Positions 55,208-64,000 of a DNA stretch of 64,000 nt are shown piece after piece. Each line of letters starts with the position of its first letter. The stretch's first letter is position 1. Under the pieces are notes generated by a model, which searched no databases, had not been told where the DNA came from, and was given only the letters and a program-made list of their open reading frames with translations. Source of the stretch: Desulfamplus sp. GTDB taxonomy: Bacteria; Desulfobacterota; Desulfobacteria; Desulfobacterales; Desulfobacteraceae. The DNA is taken from NCBI GenBank assembly GCA_015232465.1, contig JADFZO010000003.1, positions 10,694-74,693 on the forward strand. The letters run 5' to 3'. Both the position numbers and the translations under genes were made by a program.

Positions 55208-57022
55208 TTAACTCTTCTCTTCAATTTTTACCACTTTGATTGATAACTCTTGAAGCTGTGCCATAGTTGGCACTGACGGGGCATCAGTAAGAAGACAGGT
55301 TGCCTTTTGAGTCTTTGGAAATGCAATAACATCACGTATTGACTCCTCTTGGCACAAAAGCATAACCAATCTATCAAAACCAAATGCAAGACCCCCATGA
55401 GGTGGAGCTCCAGATGTAAGGGCATTTAGCAGAAATCCAAATTTTTCTTGAGCCTCCTCTTTTTCGATTCCAAGCAGATTTAAAACACGCTCCTGAAGCT
55501 CTGTTGAGTGGATACGAATACTTCCTCCACCAATTTCTGTTCCATTTAGAACCATGTCATAAGCCCTTGATCTAACATTTAATGGATCAGACTCTAATTT
55601 ATCAATATCCTCTTCAAGTGGTGCTGTAAATGGGTGGTGCAGAGCTTGATACCTCTTTTCTGTCTCATCATACTCAAGCAGAGGAAAATGGGTAACCCAA
55701 ACAAAGCGATAGAGATTGCTGTCAATCAGCTTGAGCCTTCTTCCAAGCTCATTTCTAAGCTGACCAAGAGCCTCGTTTGTAACTTTTACACTGTCAGCAA
55801 CAAAGAATATAATATCTCCAACCTCCATGTTGAGCCTCTCTTTTAAGGCAGATTTTTCATCTTCTGTGAAAAACTTTGCAATTGGAGATTGCCACTCACC
55901 CTCTTTAATCTTAATCCAAGCAAGCCCTTTAGCCTTGTAGATTGCTGCAAATTGGGTCAACTCATCAATCTCTTTTCGGCTCATTCCAGAGGAGGAGCCA
56001 TCTACACCACCACCACCCTTTACATTAATAGCCTTAACAATACCGCCATTTTTGATGGCAGATGCAAAGACTTTAAAGTTAGCATCTTTAACAATATCAG
56101 AGACATCGCAAAGCTCTAAACCAAAACGCATATCTGGTCTATCAATACCAAATCTTGCCATTGACTCTTGATATGTGATTCTCTCAAAAGGCGTTTGAAT
56201 ATCAATGTTACGAACACGTTTAAAGACCTCTTTAATTAGCCCTTCTGTGATCTCCATAATATCATCTTCACCAACAAACGATAGCTCCATATCGATTTGA
56301 GTGAACTCTGGCTGGCGATCTGCTCGTAAATCTTCATCTCTAAAACATCTAACAATTTGATAATATCTATCAAATCCGCTTATCATCAAAAGCTGCTTAA
56401 ATAGTTGTGGAGATTGAGGAAGAGCATAAAAAGAGCCGTGATTAACGCGGCTTGGCACAAGATAGTCTCTTGCACCCTCTGGAGTGCTTTTAGTAAGAAA
56501 CGGGGTCTCAATATCAAGAAATCCCCTATCGTTTAGATACTCTCGAGTAGCCCTTCCAGCGGTATGTCTTGCAATTAAGTTTTTTTGCAGCTTAGAGCGT
56601 CTTAAATCTAAGTGCCTATATTGCAGGCGGATAATTTCGGAGGCATCAACTCTATCTTCAATCTGAAATATTGGAGTCTGTGCATGGCTAAGTATTTTGA
56701 GTTCATTTACAAAGACCTCAACCTCTCCAGTGTCCATATTTTTATTGAGCATATCATCTGGACGAGCCACAACTTTTCCTCTCACCCCAAGCACAAATTC
56801 ACTTCTGATAATTTGTGCCTTTTGATGCACATCTTCTGATATTTCAGGGTTAAAGACAATCTGGGTTAAACCAGCTCTATCTCTAAAATCGACAAAAATG
56901 ACCCCGCCGTGATCTCGTCTTCGCTGCACCCAACCCATGAGCACAACCTCTTTGCCAACATCGCCTAATCTTAACTCCCCACAGGTGTGGGTTCTTCTCA
57001 TATCTAAAAGTAAATCTGTCAC
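55208..57022 (-). CDS. aspS: Aspartyl-tRNA synthetase
   Basis: 604 residues: N-terminal OB-fold anticodon domain ([19 protein letters not shown]), class II catalytic core ([30 protein letters not shown]), bacterial GAD insertion (about 290-420) and motif 3 [16 protein letters not shown]. It starts at GTG (57022) with AAGGA 8 bases upstream; an in-frame ATG seven codons later aligns with E. coli AspS but has no ribosome site. Whether it is discriminating or non-discriminating cannot be read here. Confidence 0.95.
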   Translation of the reverse strand: MTDLLLDMRRTHTCGELRLGDVGKEVVLMGWVQRRRDHGGVIFVDFRDRAGLTQIVFNPEISEDVHQKAQIIRSEFVLGVRGKVVARPDDMLNKNMDTGEVEVFVNELKILSHAQTPIFQIEDRVDASEIIRLQYRHLDLRRSKLQKNLIARHTAGRATREYLNDRGFLDIETPFLTKSTPEGARDYLVPSRVNHGSFYALPQSPQLFKQLLMISGFDRYYQIVRCFRDEDLRADRQPEFTQIDMELSFVGEDDIMEITEGLIKEVFKRVRNIDIQTPFERITYQESMARFGIDRPDMRFGLELCDVSDIVKDANFKVFASAIKNGGIVKAINVKGGGGVDGSSSGMSRKEIDELTQFAAIYKAKGLAWIKIKEGEWQSPIAKFFTEDEKSALKERLNMEVGDIIFFVADSVKVTNEALGQLRNELGRRLKLIDSNLYRFVWVTHFPLLEYDETEKRYQALHHPFTAPLEEDIDKLESDPLNVRSRAYDMVLNGTEIGGGSIRIHSTELQERVLNLLGIEKEEAQEKFGFLLNALTSGAPPHGGLAFGFDRLVMLLCQEESIRDVIAFPKTQKATCLLTDAPSVPTMAQLQELSIKVVKIEEKS

Positions 57023-57049
57023 CTGAATTTTCCTTATTTTATCTGTTAG

Positions 57050-58366
57050 TTATACCCTATTTAGTAGCGTTTCAACCTGCTCAACAGGGTTATCGGTTGT
57101 AACAAAATATTGCTCTTTTGTGCCCATGTTTCGCAAAACTAAGGCATTATCTTCAATCTCTTTATCTCCAGCAATCAAAACATATTGAGCATTTAGCTTA
57201 TCTGCCCGTTTCATAAGGCTTTTGAGGCTTCTGCCGCTGTAATCGGTCTCTGTTTTGATGCCAGCAATATTTAAAGCAGATGTCCACATATACGCAAGCC
57301 GAATTGCCTTATCTCCAAGTGGAATAATAAAAATATCTGGTGAATTTGAGTGCATCAGCTCCAAAAAATGAGCTTTTGAGGTTTGAGCTTTAGCATCTTC
57401 TTGAGCGTTGCTATTTATCATCTGGGCAACAATCTCAGCAAGCCTGTCAAGTCCAATAGCAAAGCCAATTCCATAGGTTTCATCGCCCCCAAGCTCTTTT
57501 ATAAGAGCATCATACCGTCCCCCGCCAGCCACAGCACTTTGAGCTCCTAAAGCGGTTGTGAGAATCTCAAAGGTGGTTTTAGAGTAGTAATCTAAACCTC
57601 TTACCAAAGTTTTATCAACAATAAAATCAACCCCTTGCTCTGTTAGTACACTTTTGACAGTCTCAAAATGGTCTTGGCAGCCACTGCATAAATGGTTTAG
57701 CGTTGAAGGGGCATCTTTAAGAGCCTCTCTGCAATCTGGAACTTTGCAATCAAGAGTTCTTAATGGATTTTTATCCATACGCCTTAAGCAGTTTTCGCAA
57801 AGTTGCTCTTTTTTATCTTGTAAAAATGTTAAAAGCTCTTTTTGAAAATTGGGGCGGCACTCTTTACAGCCAAGTGAATTGATGTGAGCCTCAAGCTCTG
57901 ATAGCCCAAGTCGTTTGAAAAGCTCATTTAAAATCAAAATGAGCTGTGCGTCAATGTATGGTGATGCAATGCCAAACACCTCTGCATTTATCTGATAAAA
58001 TTGGCGGTATCTCCCCTTTTGTGGTCTTTCTCGTCTAAACATTGGTCCTATTGTGTAGAGCTTTTGCACTGAATCAGATGCCCCCATGCTATGCTGAATA
58101 AACGCCCTCACAACTGACGCTGTTGCCTCTGGTCGCAATGTGAGTTTATCGCCCTTTCTATCAGGAAATGTGTACATCTCCTTTTCCACAATATCGGTTG
58201 TCTCACCAATACTTCTTGCAAACAGCTCTGTTTTTTCCATAATAGGGATACGTATCTCTTTAAATCCAAAATTTTCAAAGAGCTTTGACGCACAACTCTC
58301 AATTGCCTGCCACAATGGCGTATCTTCTGGTAATATATCTCTGAAACCTCTTATGGTCTGTATCAT
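57050..58366 (-). CDS. hisS: Histidyl-tRNA synthetase
   Basis: 438 residues, class II core with motif 2 (MFRRERPQKGRYRQFYQ), the HisA/HisB motifs (LVRGLDYYSKTTFEI, GGGRYDALI) and motif 3 (GIGFAIGLDRL), then an anticodon-binding C-terminal domain. A cysteine-rich insertion (about 185-240, CKEC, CENC, DCKVPDC and CSGC) marks the longer bacterial form. aspS follows 27 bases downstream in one operon. Confidence 0.95.
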   Translation of the reverse strand: MIQTIRGFRDILPEDTPLWQAIESCASKLFENFGFKEIRIPIMEKTELFARSIGETTDIVEKEMYTFPDRKGDKLTLRPEATASVVRAFIQHSMGASDSVQKLYTIGPMFRRERPQKGRYRQFYQINAEVFGIASPYIDAQLILILNELFKRLGLSELEAHINSLGCKECRPNFQKELLTFLQDKKEQLCENCLRRMDKNPLRTLDCKVPDCREALKDAPSTLNHLCSGCQDHFETVKSVLTEQGVDFIVDKTLVRGLDYYSKTTFEILTTALGAQSAVAGGGRYDALIKELGGDETYGIGFAIGLDRLAEIVAQMINSNAQEDAKAQTSKAHFLELMHSNSPDIFIIPLGDKAIRLAYMWTSALNIAGIKTETDYSGRSLKSLMKRADKLNAQYVLIAGDKEIEDNALVLRNMGTKEQYFVTTDNPVEQVETLLNRV

Positions 58367-58586
58367 TTTGCCTCACTTTTTTTAAGATTTAAGTTGTAAT
58401 TCAAGGCTATAAAAATAAATCTCTTTTATACTCGTATATCTGTTTTAGAGTCAATCACTAAATCTTTGACTATTTTTTTGGTTCTAATTTTTAAGAAATT
58501 TTCGTAAAAATCTGATTAAGATTTGGTTAAAGTGCTCATAAATTGGTGTTGAAGATGAATTTAATAGATGGTAAAAACAAAAAAGC

Positions 58587-58619
58587 TAAGTAAATACTTA
58601 CTTATTTATAATCATAAAT
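58587..58619. promoter_or_regulatory. Two overlapping palindromes upstream of panB
   Basis: TAAGTAAATACTTA (58587-58600, perfect 6+2+6) and ATTTATAATCATAAAT (58604-58619, perfect 6+4+6) sit 20-50 bases before panB. They may be operator sites. No clear -35/-10 pair was found in the 273-base gap between hisS and panB. Confidence 0.4.
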
Positions 58620-58639
58620 AGTCAAAATGGGAGATTATC

Positions 58640-59431
58640 ATGCAAAATAGAGTAACAGTAACATCACTTTATAAAATGAAGCAAGAGGGCAAAAAAATCA
58701 CTGCATTGACAGCGTACGACTATCCGTTTGCAAGTATGGTTGATGCTGCTGGCATTGATATTCTTCTTGTTGGTGATTCACTTGGAATGGTAGTTCAGGG
58801 CAAAGAGAACACCCTTGCAGTTACAATGGAGGAGATTTTATATCACACATCAATGGTATCGCGTGCATGTTCATACTCAATGGTAATAGGGGATATGCCA
58901 TTTATGTCCTATCAATCATCAATTGAAAAAGCTGTAGAGAATGCAGGTAGATTTTTAAAAGATGCTGGAGCTTCTGCTGTAAAACTTGAAGGTGGGGCTG
59001 ATGTTTGCGATGTAATCAGTGCCATATCAAAGGCATCTATCCCTGTTCAAGCTCATATTGGTTTGACTCCGCAGTCAGTGCACCAGATGGGTGGATTTAA
59101 AGTGCAGCGTGATGAAGATAGGCTCATGGCAGATGCCCTTAAAGTTCAAGATGCTGGGGCATTCTCTGTTGTGCTTGAGGGGATTCCATCTTCAATTGCT
59201 GCAAAAATCACCAAATCCCTTAAAATCCCAACCATTGGTATTGGTGCTGGTGCTAACTGTGATGGTCAAATTCTTGTTATTCACGATATGCTTGGCATCA
59301 GCAACAGGAGTGTTCCAAAATTTGTTAAAAAGTTTGCTAATCTAAATTCAGTAGCACAGCAAGGTCTAAAACAGTATGTTGATGAGGTTAGAGGCGGAAT
59401 CTTTCCATCAAAAGATTATGAGTATAATTAG
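58640..59431 (+). CDS. panB: 3-methyl-2-oxobutanoate hydroxymethyltransferase
   Basis: 263 residues with PanB motifs: [38 protein letters not shown] and KLEGG, and the catalytic Glu in VVLEGIPS. It makes ketopantoate from 2-oxoisovalerate and methylene-THF, the first step of pantothenate and so CoA synthesis. GGGAG lies 6 bases before the ATG. Its stop overlaps the convergent rfbB gene by 4 bases. No panC or panD is adjacent. Confidence 0.95.
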   Translation: MQNRVTVTSLYKMKQEGKKITALTAYDYPFASMVDAAGIDILLVGDSLGMVVQGKENTLAVTMEEILYHTSMVSRACSYSMVIGDMPFMSYQSSIEKAVENAGRFLKDAGASAVKLEGGADVCDVISAISKASIPVQAHIGLTPQSVHQMGGFKVQRDEDRLMADALKVQDAGAFSVVLEGIPSSIAAKITKSLKIPTIGIGAGANCDGQILVIHDMLGISNRSVPKFVKKFANLNSVAQQGLKQYVDEVRGGIFPSKDYEYN

Positions 59432-60573
59432 GATTGCTCATAATGGCTCTCAATCCAGTTGCGATACTCGCCAGATTTTACCCGCTCAACCCATTGAGTG
59501 TTATTTAGATACCATTGAACAGTTTTTTTGATACCACTCTCAAAAGACTCCTCTGGTCTCCAACCCAACTCCTCTTTTAAGCGTGTAGAGTCAATTGCAT
59601 ACCTAAAATCGTGTCCTGGGCGATCCTTTATAAAGCGGATAAGTTCAACAGAAGAGGAGATTAAGGGGGATTTTTTACCTAAGGAGTCTATAATAGAGCA
59701 GATATTTTCAACAACAGCCCTATTTTCAAGCTCACAGCCTCCACCAATGTTATAGGTGCGCCCCCGTACTCCTCTTTGCATAATAAGCCAAATCGCAACA
59801 CAGTGATCCCTCACATAGAGCCAATCTCTTACATTTTTTCCATCACCATAAATAGGAAGCTCTTTTCCATCAACTGCATTTAAAATCATAAGTGGAATAA
59901 GTTTTTCAGGAAATTGAAATGGACCATAGTTGTTAGAGCAGTTAGATATTGTAACAGGAAGTCCATAAGTTTCATGCCATGCTCGAACCAAATGATCTGA
60001 GGCAGCTTTTGATGCAGAATAGGGGCTGTTTGGGGAGTATGGCGTGCTTTCAGTAAAATAGCCTTTAGAGCCAAGCGAGCCATAAACCTCATCTGTGCTT
60101 ATGTGGTGAAATAGAACAAATGGGCTGTTATCAGAAGAGGAGGCATCACTCTGTTTTAAATACTGTTTTCTTGCACACTCAAGAAGGTTAAATGTCCCTT
60201 TTATGTTGGTATCAATAAAGATTTCAGGTGATGCAATAGACCTATCAACATGAGATTCAGCAGCAAAGTGGCAGACTGAATCTATATTGTAAATCTTAAA
60301 AATTTTCTCCATCTCTTTTAGATTGCAAATATCACTCTTTTCAAAGATGTATCTTGCTCTGGAGCATCTGTTTTTAGATTGCCCACTTTTACCAAACTCC
60401 TCTTCAATATCATTAAGACTTTCAGGGTTTCCTGCATAGGTAAGTTTATCAACATTAATAATTCGTCCTGTAAAAAAGGAGTCATCTTCTAAAAAAGATG
60501 ACTCCTTTAACAGATACCTGATAAAATTTGACCCTATGAAACCGCACCCACCAGTTACCAAAAGGTTTTTCAT
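59428..60573 (-). CDS. rfbB: dTDP-glucose 4,6-dehydratase
   Basis: 381 residues of extended SDR type: NAD motif GGCGFIG (about 8-14), THE-like HISTDEVYG, and the YSASK catalytic pair. It converts dTDP-glucose to dTDP-4-keto-6-deoxyglucose for rhamnose-type surface sugars. The other dTDP-rhamnose genes are absent, so it is an orphan here. After RYLL (about 20) there is a short extra segment ([12 protein letters not shown]) not usual in the family, encoded by a hairpin (60478-60505). Confidence 0.92.
   Translation of the reverse strand: MKNLLVTGGCGFIGSNFIRYLLKESSFLEDDSFFTGRIINVDKLTYAGNPESLNDIEEEFGKSGQSKNRCSRARYIFEKSDICNLKEMEKIFKIYNIDSVCHFAAESHVDRSIASPEIFIDTNIKGTFNLLECARKQYLKQSDASSSDNSPFVLFHHISTDEVYGSLGSKGYFTESTPYSPNSPYSASKAASDHLVRAWHETYGLPVTISNCSNNYGPFQFPEKLIPLMILNAVDGKELPIYGDGKNVRDWLYVRDHCVAIWLIMQRGVRGRTYNIGGGCELENRAVVENICSIIDSLGKKSPLISSSVELIRFIKDRPGHDFRYAIDSTRLKEELGWRPEESFESGIKKTVQWYLNNTQWVERVKSGEYRNWIESHYEQS
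60478..60505 (-). other. Terminator-like inverted repeat inside the start of rfbB
   Basis: GGAGTCATCTT and AAGATGACTCC form a perfect 11-bp stem (14 bp with the flanking AAA/TTT) around a 6-base loop, followed by six T residues on the minus strand. It lies within codons of about residues 23-33 and encodes the extra [11 protein letters not shown] segment, so it could act as an attenuator or be a small inserted repeat. Confidence 0.6.
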
Positions 60574-60598
60574 TTATCTATATTCCAAATTCCAAATT

Positions 60599-61153
60599 TT
60601 AATTTTGACTAAATGATCTTTCAAAAAGAGACTTCATAGCCTCTTTTGCATCGTCAGATAGATTGCGAGTGCCTGTTCCAGCAAATGTCTTGTGGCTAAT
60701 TATCGGTGTAACCTCAACCCAGCTATTGTTGACCCATGAAAACCACTTTTTGCGATCTTGCTCATAGACAAAAATAGGTCTGTTAAATAGTCTTGCAAGC
60801 TCAACAGCCCAGCCAGTTCCACCTTTTACCGTGTTATCTGGAAGTATCCAGCCAACCACAAAAACTTGATAGCCGCTGTTTACCATGTGAAAGATTGACT
60901 GAATAACCTTTCGGATTGTATCAACTTTAGAAAAGTTGCGTCCCATGCGTGCAGATACAATATCCATGCTCACATCGCCCTTTTGCAGCTCTTCAGGAGA
61001 TAAAATCTTTAGTCCAACATTACGCTCTATTGAGTGACCCTCAAACGTAAAATTAACCTCATTAACTCCAAACTGCTGTGCAAGCCTTCCAAACTCTGCC
61101 TCAGCACCTTTATGCCCGCCACTAAATAGAGTTACATCTTCTTTATTTAACAT
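60599..61153 (-). CDS. SLOG-like (YpsA-type) predicted nucleotide-binding protein
   Basis: 184 residues. The start VTLFSGGHKGAEAEFGRLA has the glycine-rich loop style of SLOG/YpsA proteins, and GGTGWAVELARLFNRPIFVY gives the second conserved turn. Such proteins bind nucleotides such as ADP-ribose or NAD and often serve in signalling or defence, but some are simple cofactor binders. It lies 25 bases upstream of rfbB on the same strand. No catalytic call is made. Confidence 0.55.
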   Translation of the reverse strand: MLNKEDVTLFSGGHKGAEAEFGRLAQQFGVNEVNFTFEGHSIERNVGLKILSPEELQKGDVSMDIVSARMGRNFSKVDTIRKVIQSIFHMVNSGYQVFVVGWILPDNTVKGGTGWAVELARLFNRPIFVYEQDRKKWFSWVNNSWVEVTPIISHKTFAGTGTRNLSDDAKEAMKSLFERSFSQN

Positions 61154-61234
61154 CTTAACTATCCTTTTTTTAAAAATTTATTTAAAGTAAAAATTTAAAT
61201 TATCATATTTGAGATTACACTCAAATATGAAAGT

Positions 61235-62455
61235 TTATTGCATATCTAAAAAGTTATCAGCCATCTTTAGAGCGTCCATATAAATTGATGGTAAATTTGC
61301 TGTTAGCTCTTTATTCTCATCATCATTAGGCAGAGCACATGCCCCCCATGCACCATTTTCAAAGCAGGCACAAAGGGAGAGTAGCTGATTAAACTCTTTG
61401 TTGCATTTGAGCAGACCATCGCTCACCTTTTTTGAGAATGATATTTCTGTTAAAACAGTTTTCATATCTTTATCAAGCATAGCATCAATAGTTGAGAAAA
61501 GCCCCATTGTGAAAAGCTCTTCAGCAGTAAATGGAGTCTTAATATAATTTCCCATCAGCTCACACATTCTTGCCCTGACAACTGAGAGTCTCATCAACTC
61601 ATCTGGCTTATTGTCGTTTAGCCCTGCTGCTGCAAGAACCCGCACAAACTGCCTTATTGTATCTTCCCCTAAAAATGATACAGCATCTTTGACTGTGTTT
61701 ATCTTATTTGCCCTTCTAAAGTATGGAGAGTTGATAAATTTCATCAATTTGTATGAAATTGCAACATCATTTTTTATTGTCTGAGAAAGTTTATTAAAAT
61801 TTATATCTTTTTTGCCAGTCTCAGAGATGAGCTTTAAAAGAGCCATCTTGCTTGATGGAATATCAGTCTTTGATATAACCTCAGGTTTGGAGAAAAAGTA
61901 TCCCTGAAAAAGGGAAAAACCCATCTCTTTAGCCTTAGAAAATTCCTCATAGGTCTCCACTTTTTCTGCCAAAAGAGTGATGTTAAACTTGTTTTTGAGT
62001 GTTTTAACAAGACCTTCAATAGTGTTTAAAGGTGTTGCCATAAGATCAAACTTGATTATATTTGATAGCTTAATCAAATTGGTATATTTTTTGTCAAAGA
62101 CAAAGTCATCAAGAGCAACTTTATACCCTTTTTTTCTAAACTCTTTAATTGCCTCTTCAATATCTTTATCTGGCTCAATATTTTCAAGAATTTCAATAAC
62201 TATGCTCTCTTTTGGAAATAGAAGCGGGGTTCTGTTTAAAATTAACTCTTTTGTGAAGTTTATAAAACCAGGGTGATTTCCTGTTATTTCGCTTATCCCC
62301 ATTGAAAAAAAGGTATTTGCCAATAAACGAGAAGTTCCAGTATCGCCATCAATTCCCGGAAATGAGTTTTTTAGGCTATCTCTAAAAAGAAGCTCATAGG
62401 CATAAGTTTTTTTATTTTGATTCAAAATGGGCTGTCGCCCAACAAAAATATCCAT
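61235..62455 (-). CDS. EAL-HDOD (YuxH-type) signalling protein
   Basis: 406 residues with an N-terminal EAL-like domain (about 1-200: YELLFR, INFTKE, VIEILEN, VALDDFVF, AEKVET, FQGYFFSKP) followed by an HDOD domain (about 200-395). Several EAL metal ligands appear to be kept, but ELL replaces EAL and the domain is short, so c-di-GMP hydrolysis is uncertain. HDOD proteins often work as signal hubs. It lies between the SLOG-like gene and the Rpn gene. Confidence 0.8.
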   Translation of the reverse strand: MDIFVGRQPILNQNKKTYAYELLFRDSLKNSFPGIDGDTGTSRLLANTFFSMGISEITGNHPGFINFTKELILNRTPLLFPKESIVIEILENIEPDKDIEEAIKEFRKKGYKVALDDFVFDKKYTNLIKLSNIIKFDLMATPLNTIEGLVKTLKNKFNITLLAEKVETYEEFSKAKEMGFSLFQGYFFSKPEVISKTDIPSSKMALLKLISETGKKDINFNKLSQTIKNDVAISYKLMKFINSPYFRRANKINTVKDAVSFLGEDTIRQFVRVLAAAGLNDNKPDELMRLSVVRARMCELMGNYIKTPFTAEELFTMGLFSTIDAMLDKDMKTVLTEISFSKKVSDGLLKCNKEFNQLLSLCACFENGAWGACALPNDDENKELTANLPSIYMDALKMADNFLDMQ

Positions 62456-62475
62456 AACAATCCTTTTTTGTTTTA

Positions 62476-63366
62476 TTATTCAAGATCGCCAACATCAATA
62501 CCTTTCTCTTTTAGTATCTTTAAATATAGCTCTTTTTCTCTAAGGGCTTTCTCTTTTTCTAATTTTTCATGCTCTCTCTGCTGTCGTTCAATTGCCAACT
62601 TTTCTTGTTCAATTGCCAACTTTTCTTTTTGGATTGCCAATTGAATCTCAGCTTCTCTTACCATTCTTTTAAATGTGTTTAGTTCTAACTCTTTATCAAT
62701 TCTGCTTTGATAGAGAAGGTAATTTCTTTGGTTTTCTGAAAAATCTTTTAGTGTCTCCATAGCTTGTATCATCTCCTCTGTTTTTAGAATATCAGGCAAG
62801 TTGTCTATATCTTTATTTGCTGCCTGTTTAAAGAAATATAACCAGCGTTCTGCCTCATTGCAAATAGATTTATTCTCATCAAAATTGGATAGCTGAAGTA
62901 TTTGAATTGAGAGTTGGTTACTTAAAGATATTTTATTTGTTAAATCATTTAGCCCAAATTTAAAATGATATGTATCAATATCTTTAAAAAGAGGCGTATC
63001 AATAATCCAAATTGAATAGACTGGCTTTAATTGAGCATAATCCTCTTTTTTGTTAATTTGTGAGTGGTATATTGTGCACCAATTATATATTATCCTTGAT
63101 GGTAATGCTGGATAGACTGCAAGCTGAATCTCAACCTGATACTTAAAATCATTTTGAGATTTTGCCTTTATATCGACAATTGAGAGTTTGTCATCTATAA
63201 ACTCACGCTCATTATAAGGGTTCAAAATTACAACATCAGTAATAATATCATCACCTTCAAATCCTATCACTGCATTTAAAAAGTGGATTAGAAGATTCTT
63301 ATTTCTTTCTGAACCAAGCAGAGCTTTGAACACGCAATCAACTATGGGGTCTATTTTATGTATCAT
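62476..63366 (-). CDS. Rpn/PD-(D/E)XK nuclease-family putative transposase
   Basis: 296 residues. The N-terminal part (about 1-180) fits the Rpn/PDDEXK_2 family: DPIVDCVFKALLGSERNKN, then SIVDIKAK with an acidic residue and VEIQL as the ExQ/K pair. The C-terminal third (about 225-285) is a charged coiled coil with a 7-residue tandem repeat (KLAIEQE type). Rpn proteins are DNA endonucleases linked to recombination and are common in accessory regions. No inverted repeats flank the gene, so it is not a complete insertion sequence. Confidence 0.8.
   Translation of the reverse strand: MIHKIDPIVDCVFKALLGSERNKNLLIHFLNAVIGFEGDDIITDVVILNPYNEREFIDDKLSIVDIKAKSQNDFKYQVEIQLAVYPALPSRIIYNWCTIYHSQINKKEDYAQLKPVYSIWIIDTPLFKDIDTYHFKFGLNDLTNKISLSNQLSIQILQLSNFDENKSICNEAERWLYFFKQAANKDIDNLPDILKTEEMIQAMETLKDFSENQRNYLLYQSRIDKELELNTFKRMVREAEIQLAIQKEKLAIEQEKLAIERQQREHEKLEKEKALREKELYLKILKEKGIDVGDLE
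62586..62627 (-). repeat. 21-bp tandem repeat in the coiled coil of the Rpn gene
   Basis: Two perfect copies of a 21-base unit (each with ATTGCCAAC in plus-strand view) and a third degenerate copy encode heptads of AIEQEKL type. Heptad copy number may vary between strains. Confidence 0.85.
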
Positions 63367-63375
63367 CAGTTTGTA

Positions 63376-63999
63376 TTATCTCTTTTTAAATAACACCACT
63401 CTATTTGAATTAGTCCCTTTTTTATTATTTGAAACTCCCCAAATATTTGCAGTTTTAGTAAAAACCTGTTCGTTTATCATTATTCCCTTGCAAGAAAAAC
63501 CCTGCTCAATTCCTATCACTGCAATATGTTCATCTAATTTTATTTTACCGTTCCTAACCTCTCCAACTTCAAATGCAACATAACCATTAACTTTAGTTAC
63601 TCTATAAAGTTGCTTAAAAACCCTACTCATAACCTCATTCCAATCCTCTATCTTTTTTGACATTGTAATAGTTTTGCCAATTTTATCAGACTCAATATTG
63701 TTGAACCAACATCTAAGCCAATTATCATCAGCATATTGAACTACATCAAGAAAAGGCGGGGAGGTTACTGTAAGTTGAATAGAATTATCAGGAATTTCAT
63801 TTGTCTCTGTTGCATCTTTATTTAAAAAAATAGAGCTATTGCCAATCTCTCTTAAAGTTTTAATCTGTTTTGAAGTTAAATTTTTTATTAAATCCTTTGT
63901 TTTTTTAATTATGATCTTTATTGTATCTCTATATGGTGGTATCTGATTTCGTTTTGCGTTAATTTTTATCTGATTTTGAGGAGATACTGCCTGATTAGG
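63376..63999 (-). CDS. DNA methyltransferase, C-terminal part (continues beyond the window)
   Basis: The frame is open from the window end to the stop at 63376, about 208 residues. Upstream of the first ATG (63663) it reads TSPPFLDVVQYADDNWL, where TSPPF is the catalytic motif IV of N4-cytosine/N6-adenine DNA methyltransferases, so the gene starts beyond 64000. The C-terminal part (GYVAFEVGEVRNGKI) completes the fold. It is probably an orphan or restriction-linked modification enzyme. It is adjacent to the Rpn nuclease in an accessory region. Confidence 0.75.
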   Translation of the reverse strand, partial: PNQAVSPQNQIKINAKRNQIPPYRDTIKIIIKKTKDLIKNLTSKQIKTLREIGNSSIFLNKDATETNEIPDNSIQLTVTSPPFLDVVQYADDNWLRCWFNNIESDKIGKTITMSKKIEDWNEVMSRVFKQLYRVTKVNGYVAFEVGEVRNGKIKLDEHIAVIGIEQGFSCKGIMINEQVFTKTANIWGVSNNKKGTNSNRVVLFKKR

Positions 64000-64000
64000 A

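Noticed and set aside
62476-63366. Complete insertion sequence around the Rpn gene
   Set aside because: No terminal inverted repeats or target duplications were found.
1-64000. tRNA, rRNA or CRISPR features
   Set aside because: No T-loop-like GTTCGA patterns, rRNA segments or spaced repeat arrays were seen; a dedicated tRNA/covariance search could still find something.

Overview
The window is AT-rich (roughly 60-65% A+T by eye), densely coding DNA from a Gram-negative bacterium, most likely a Desulfobacterota relative (Desulfobacteraceae-like). The lineage call is inference. It rests on a membrane Fe-S oxidoreductase beside etfB, a siroheme-decarboxylase-type (Ahb) protein, sigma-54-type promoters in front of flagellar genes, a DVU0524/FlgM pair, a large thioester alpha-2-macroglobulin, and a PHA (polyester storage) locus. 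I saw no rRNA, tRNA, CRISPR array, integrase or complete insertion sequence.

Layout. 0-3 kb: start of etfB, a predicted ETF:menaquinone oxidoreductase and a TetR regulator with a FadR-like palindrome. 3.3-6.4 kb: class II aldolase, then a flagellar-regulon block (DVU0524-like protein, FlgM, an unknown protein) with two sigma-54-type promoters. 6.4-8 kb: hisF and hisH. 8.3-13.3 kb: a complete branched-chain amino acid ABC transporter (livG-K-H-M-F) ending in a strong terminator. 13.3-19 kb: two EamA permeases, a sulfurylase/APS-kinase fusion with an altered sulfurylase active site, a WecA-like transferase and rsmE. 19-24.3 kb: a CHASE2 adenylate cyclase behind a hybrid histidine kinase whose C-terminus is a complete dephospho-CoA kinase (CoaE). 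24.5-31.5 kb: COG2509 flavoprotein, small membrane protein, gpsA, a TatD-family hydrolase, a GntR/FCD regulator and an FMN-type glutamate synthase. 31.6-38 kb: divergent PHA locus (phaC and two small phasins one way; phaR, phaJ and a DUF3141 protein the other). 38-46.9 kb: alpha-2-macroglobulin, MBOAT acyltransferase and SGNH-like partner. 46.9-54.3 kb: ahb, B12-radical SAM protein, Na/Pi cotransporter, an unrecognised HIT/GalT-like protein, minCDE. 54.3-60.6 kb: HD protein, aspS, hisS, panB, rfbB. 60.6-64 kb looks accessory: SLOG-like protein, EAL-HDOD protein, Rpn-family nuclease and a DNA methyltransferase cut by the window end.

How the parts fit. The GntR operator lies in front of both gntR and the liv operon, suggesting one regulator joins amino-acid uptake with the glutamate-synthase locus. 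The ETF/oxidoreductase/TetR block fits acyl-CoA oxidation, and the PHA locus fits storage of acyl-CoA carbon. The most unusual object is the sensor kinase-receiver-CoaE fusion at 21115-24282. It would place the last step of CoA synthesis on a membrane-bound two-component protein, 15 bases upstream of a cAMP-producing enzyme. I found no independent start codon for the CoaE part, so it appears to be made only as a fusion.
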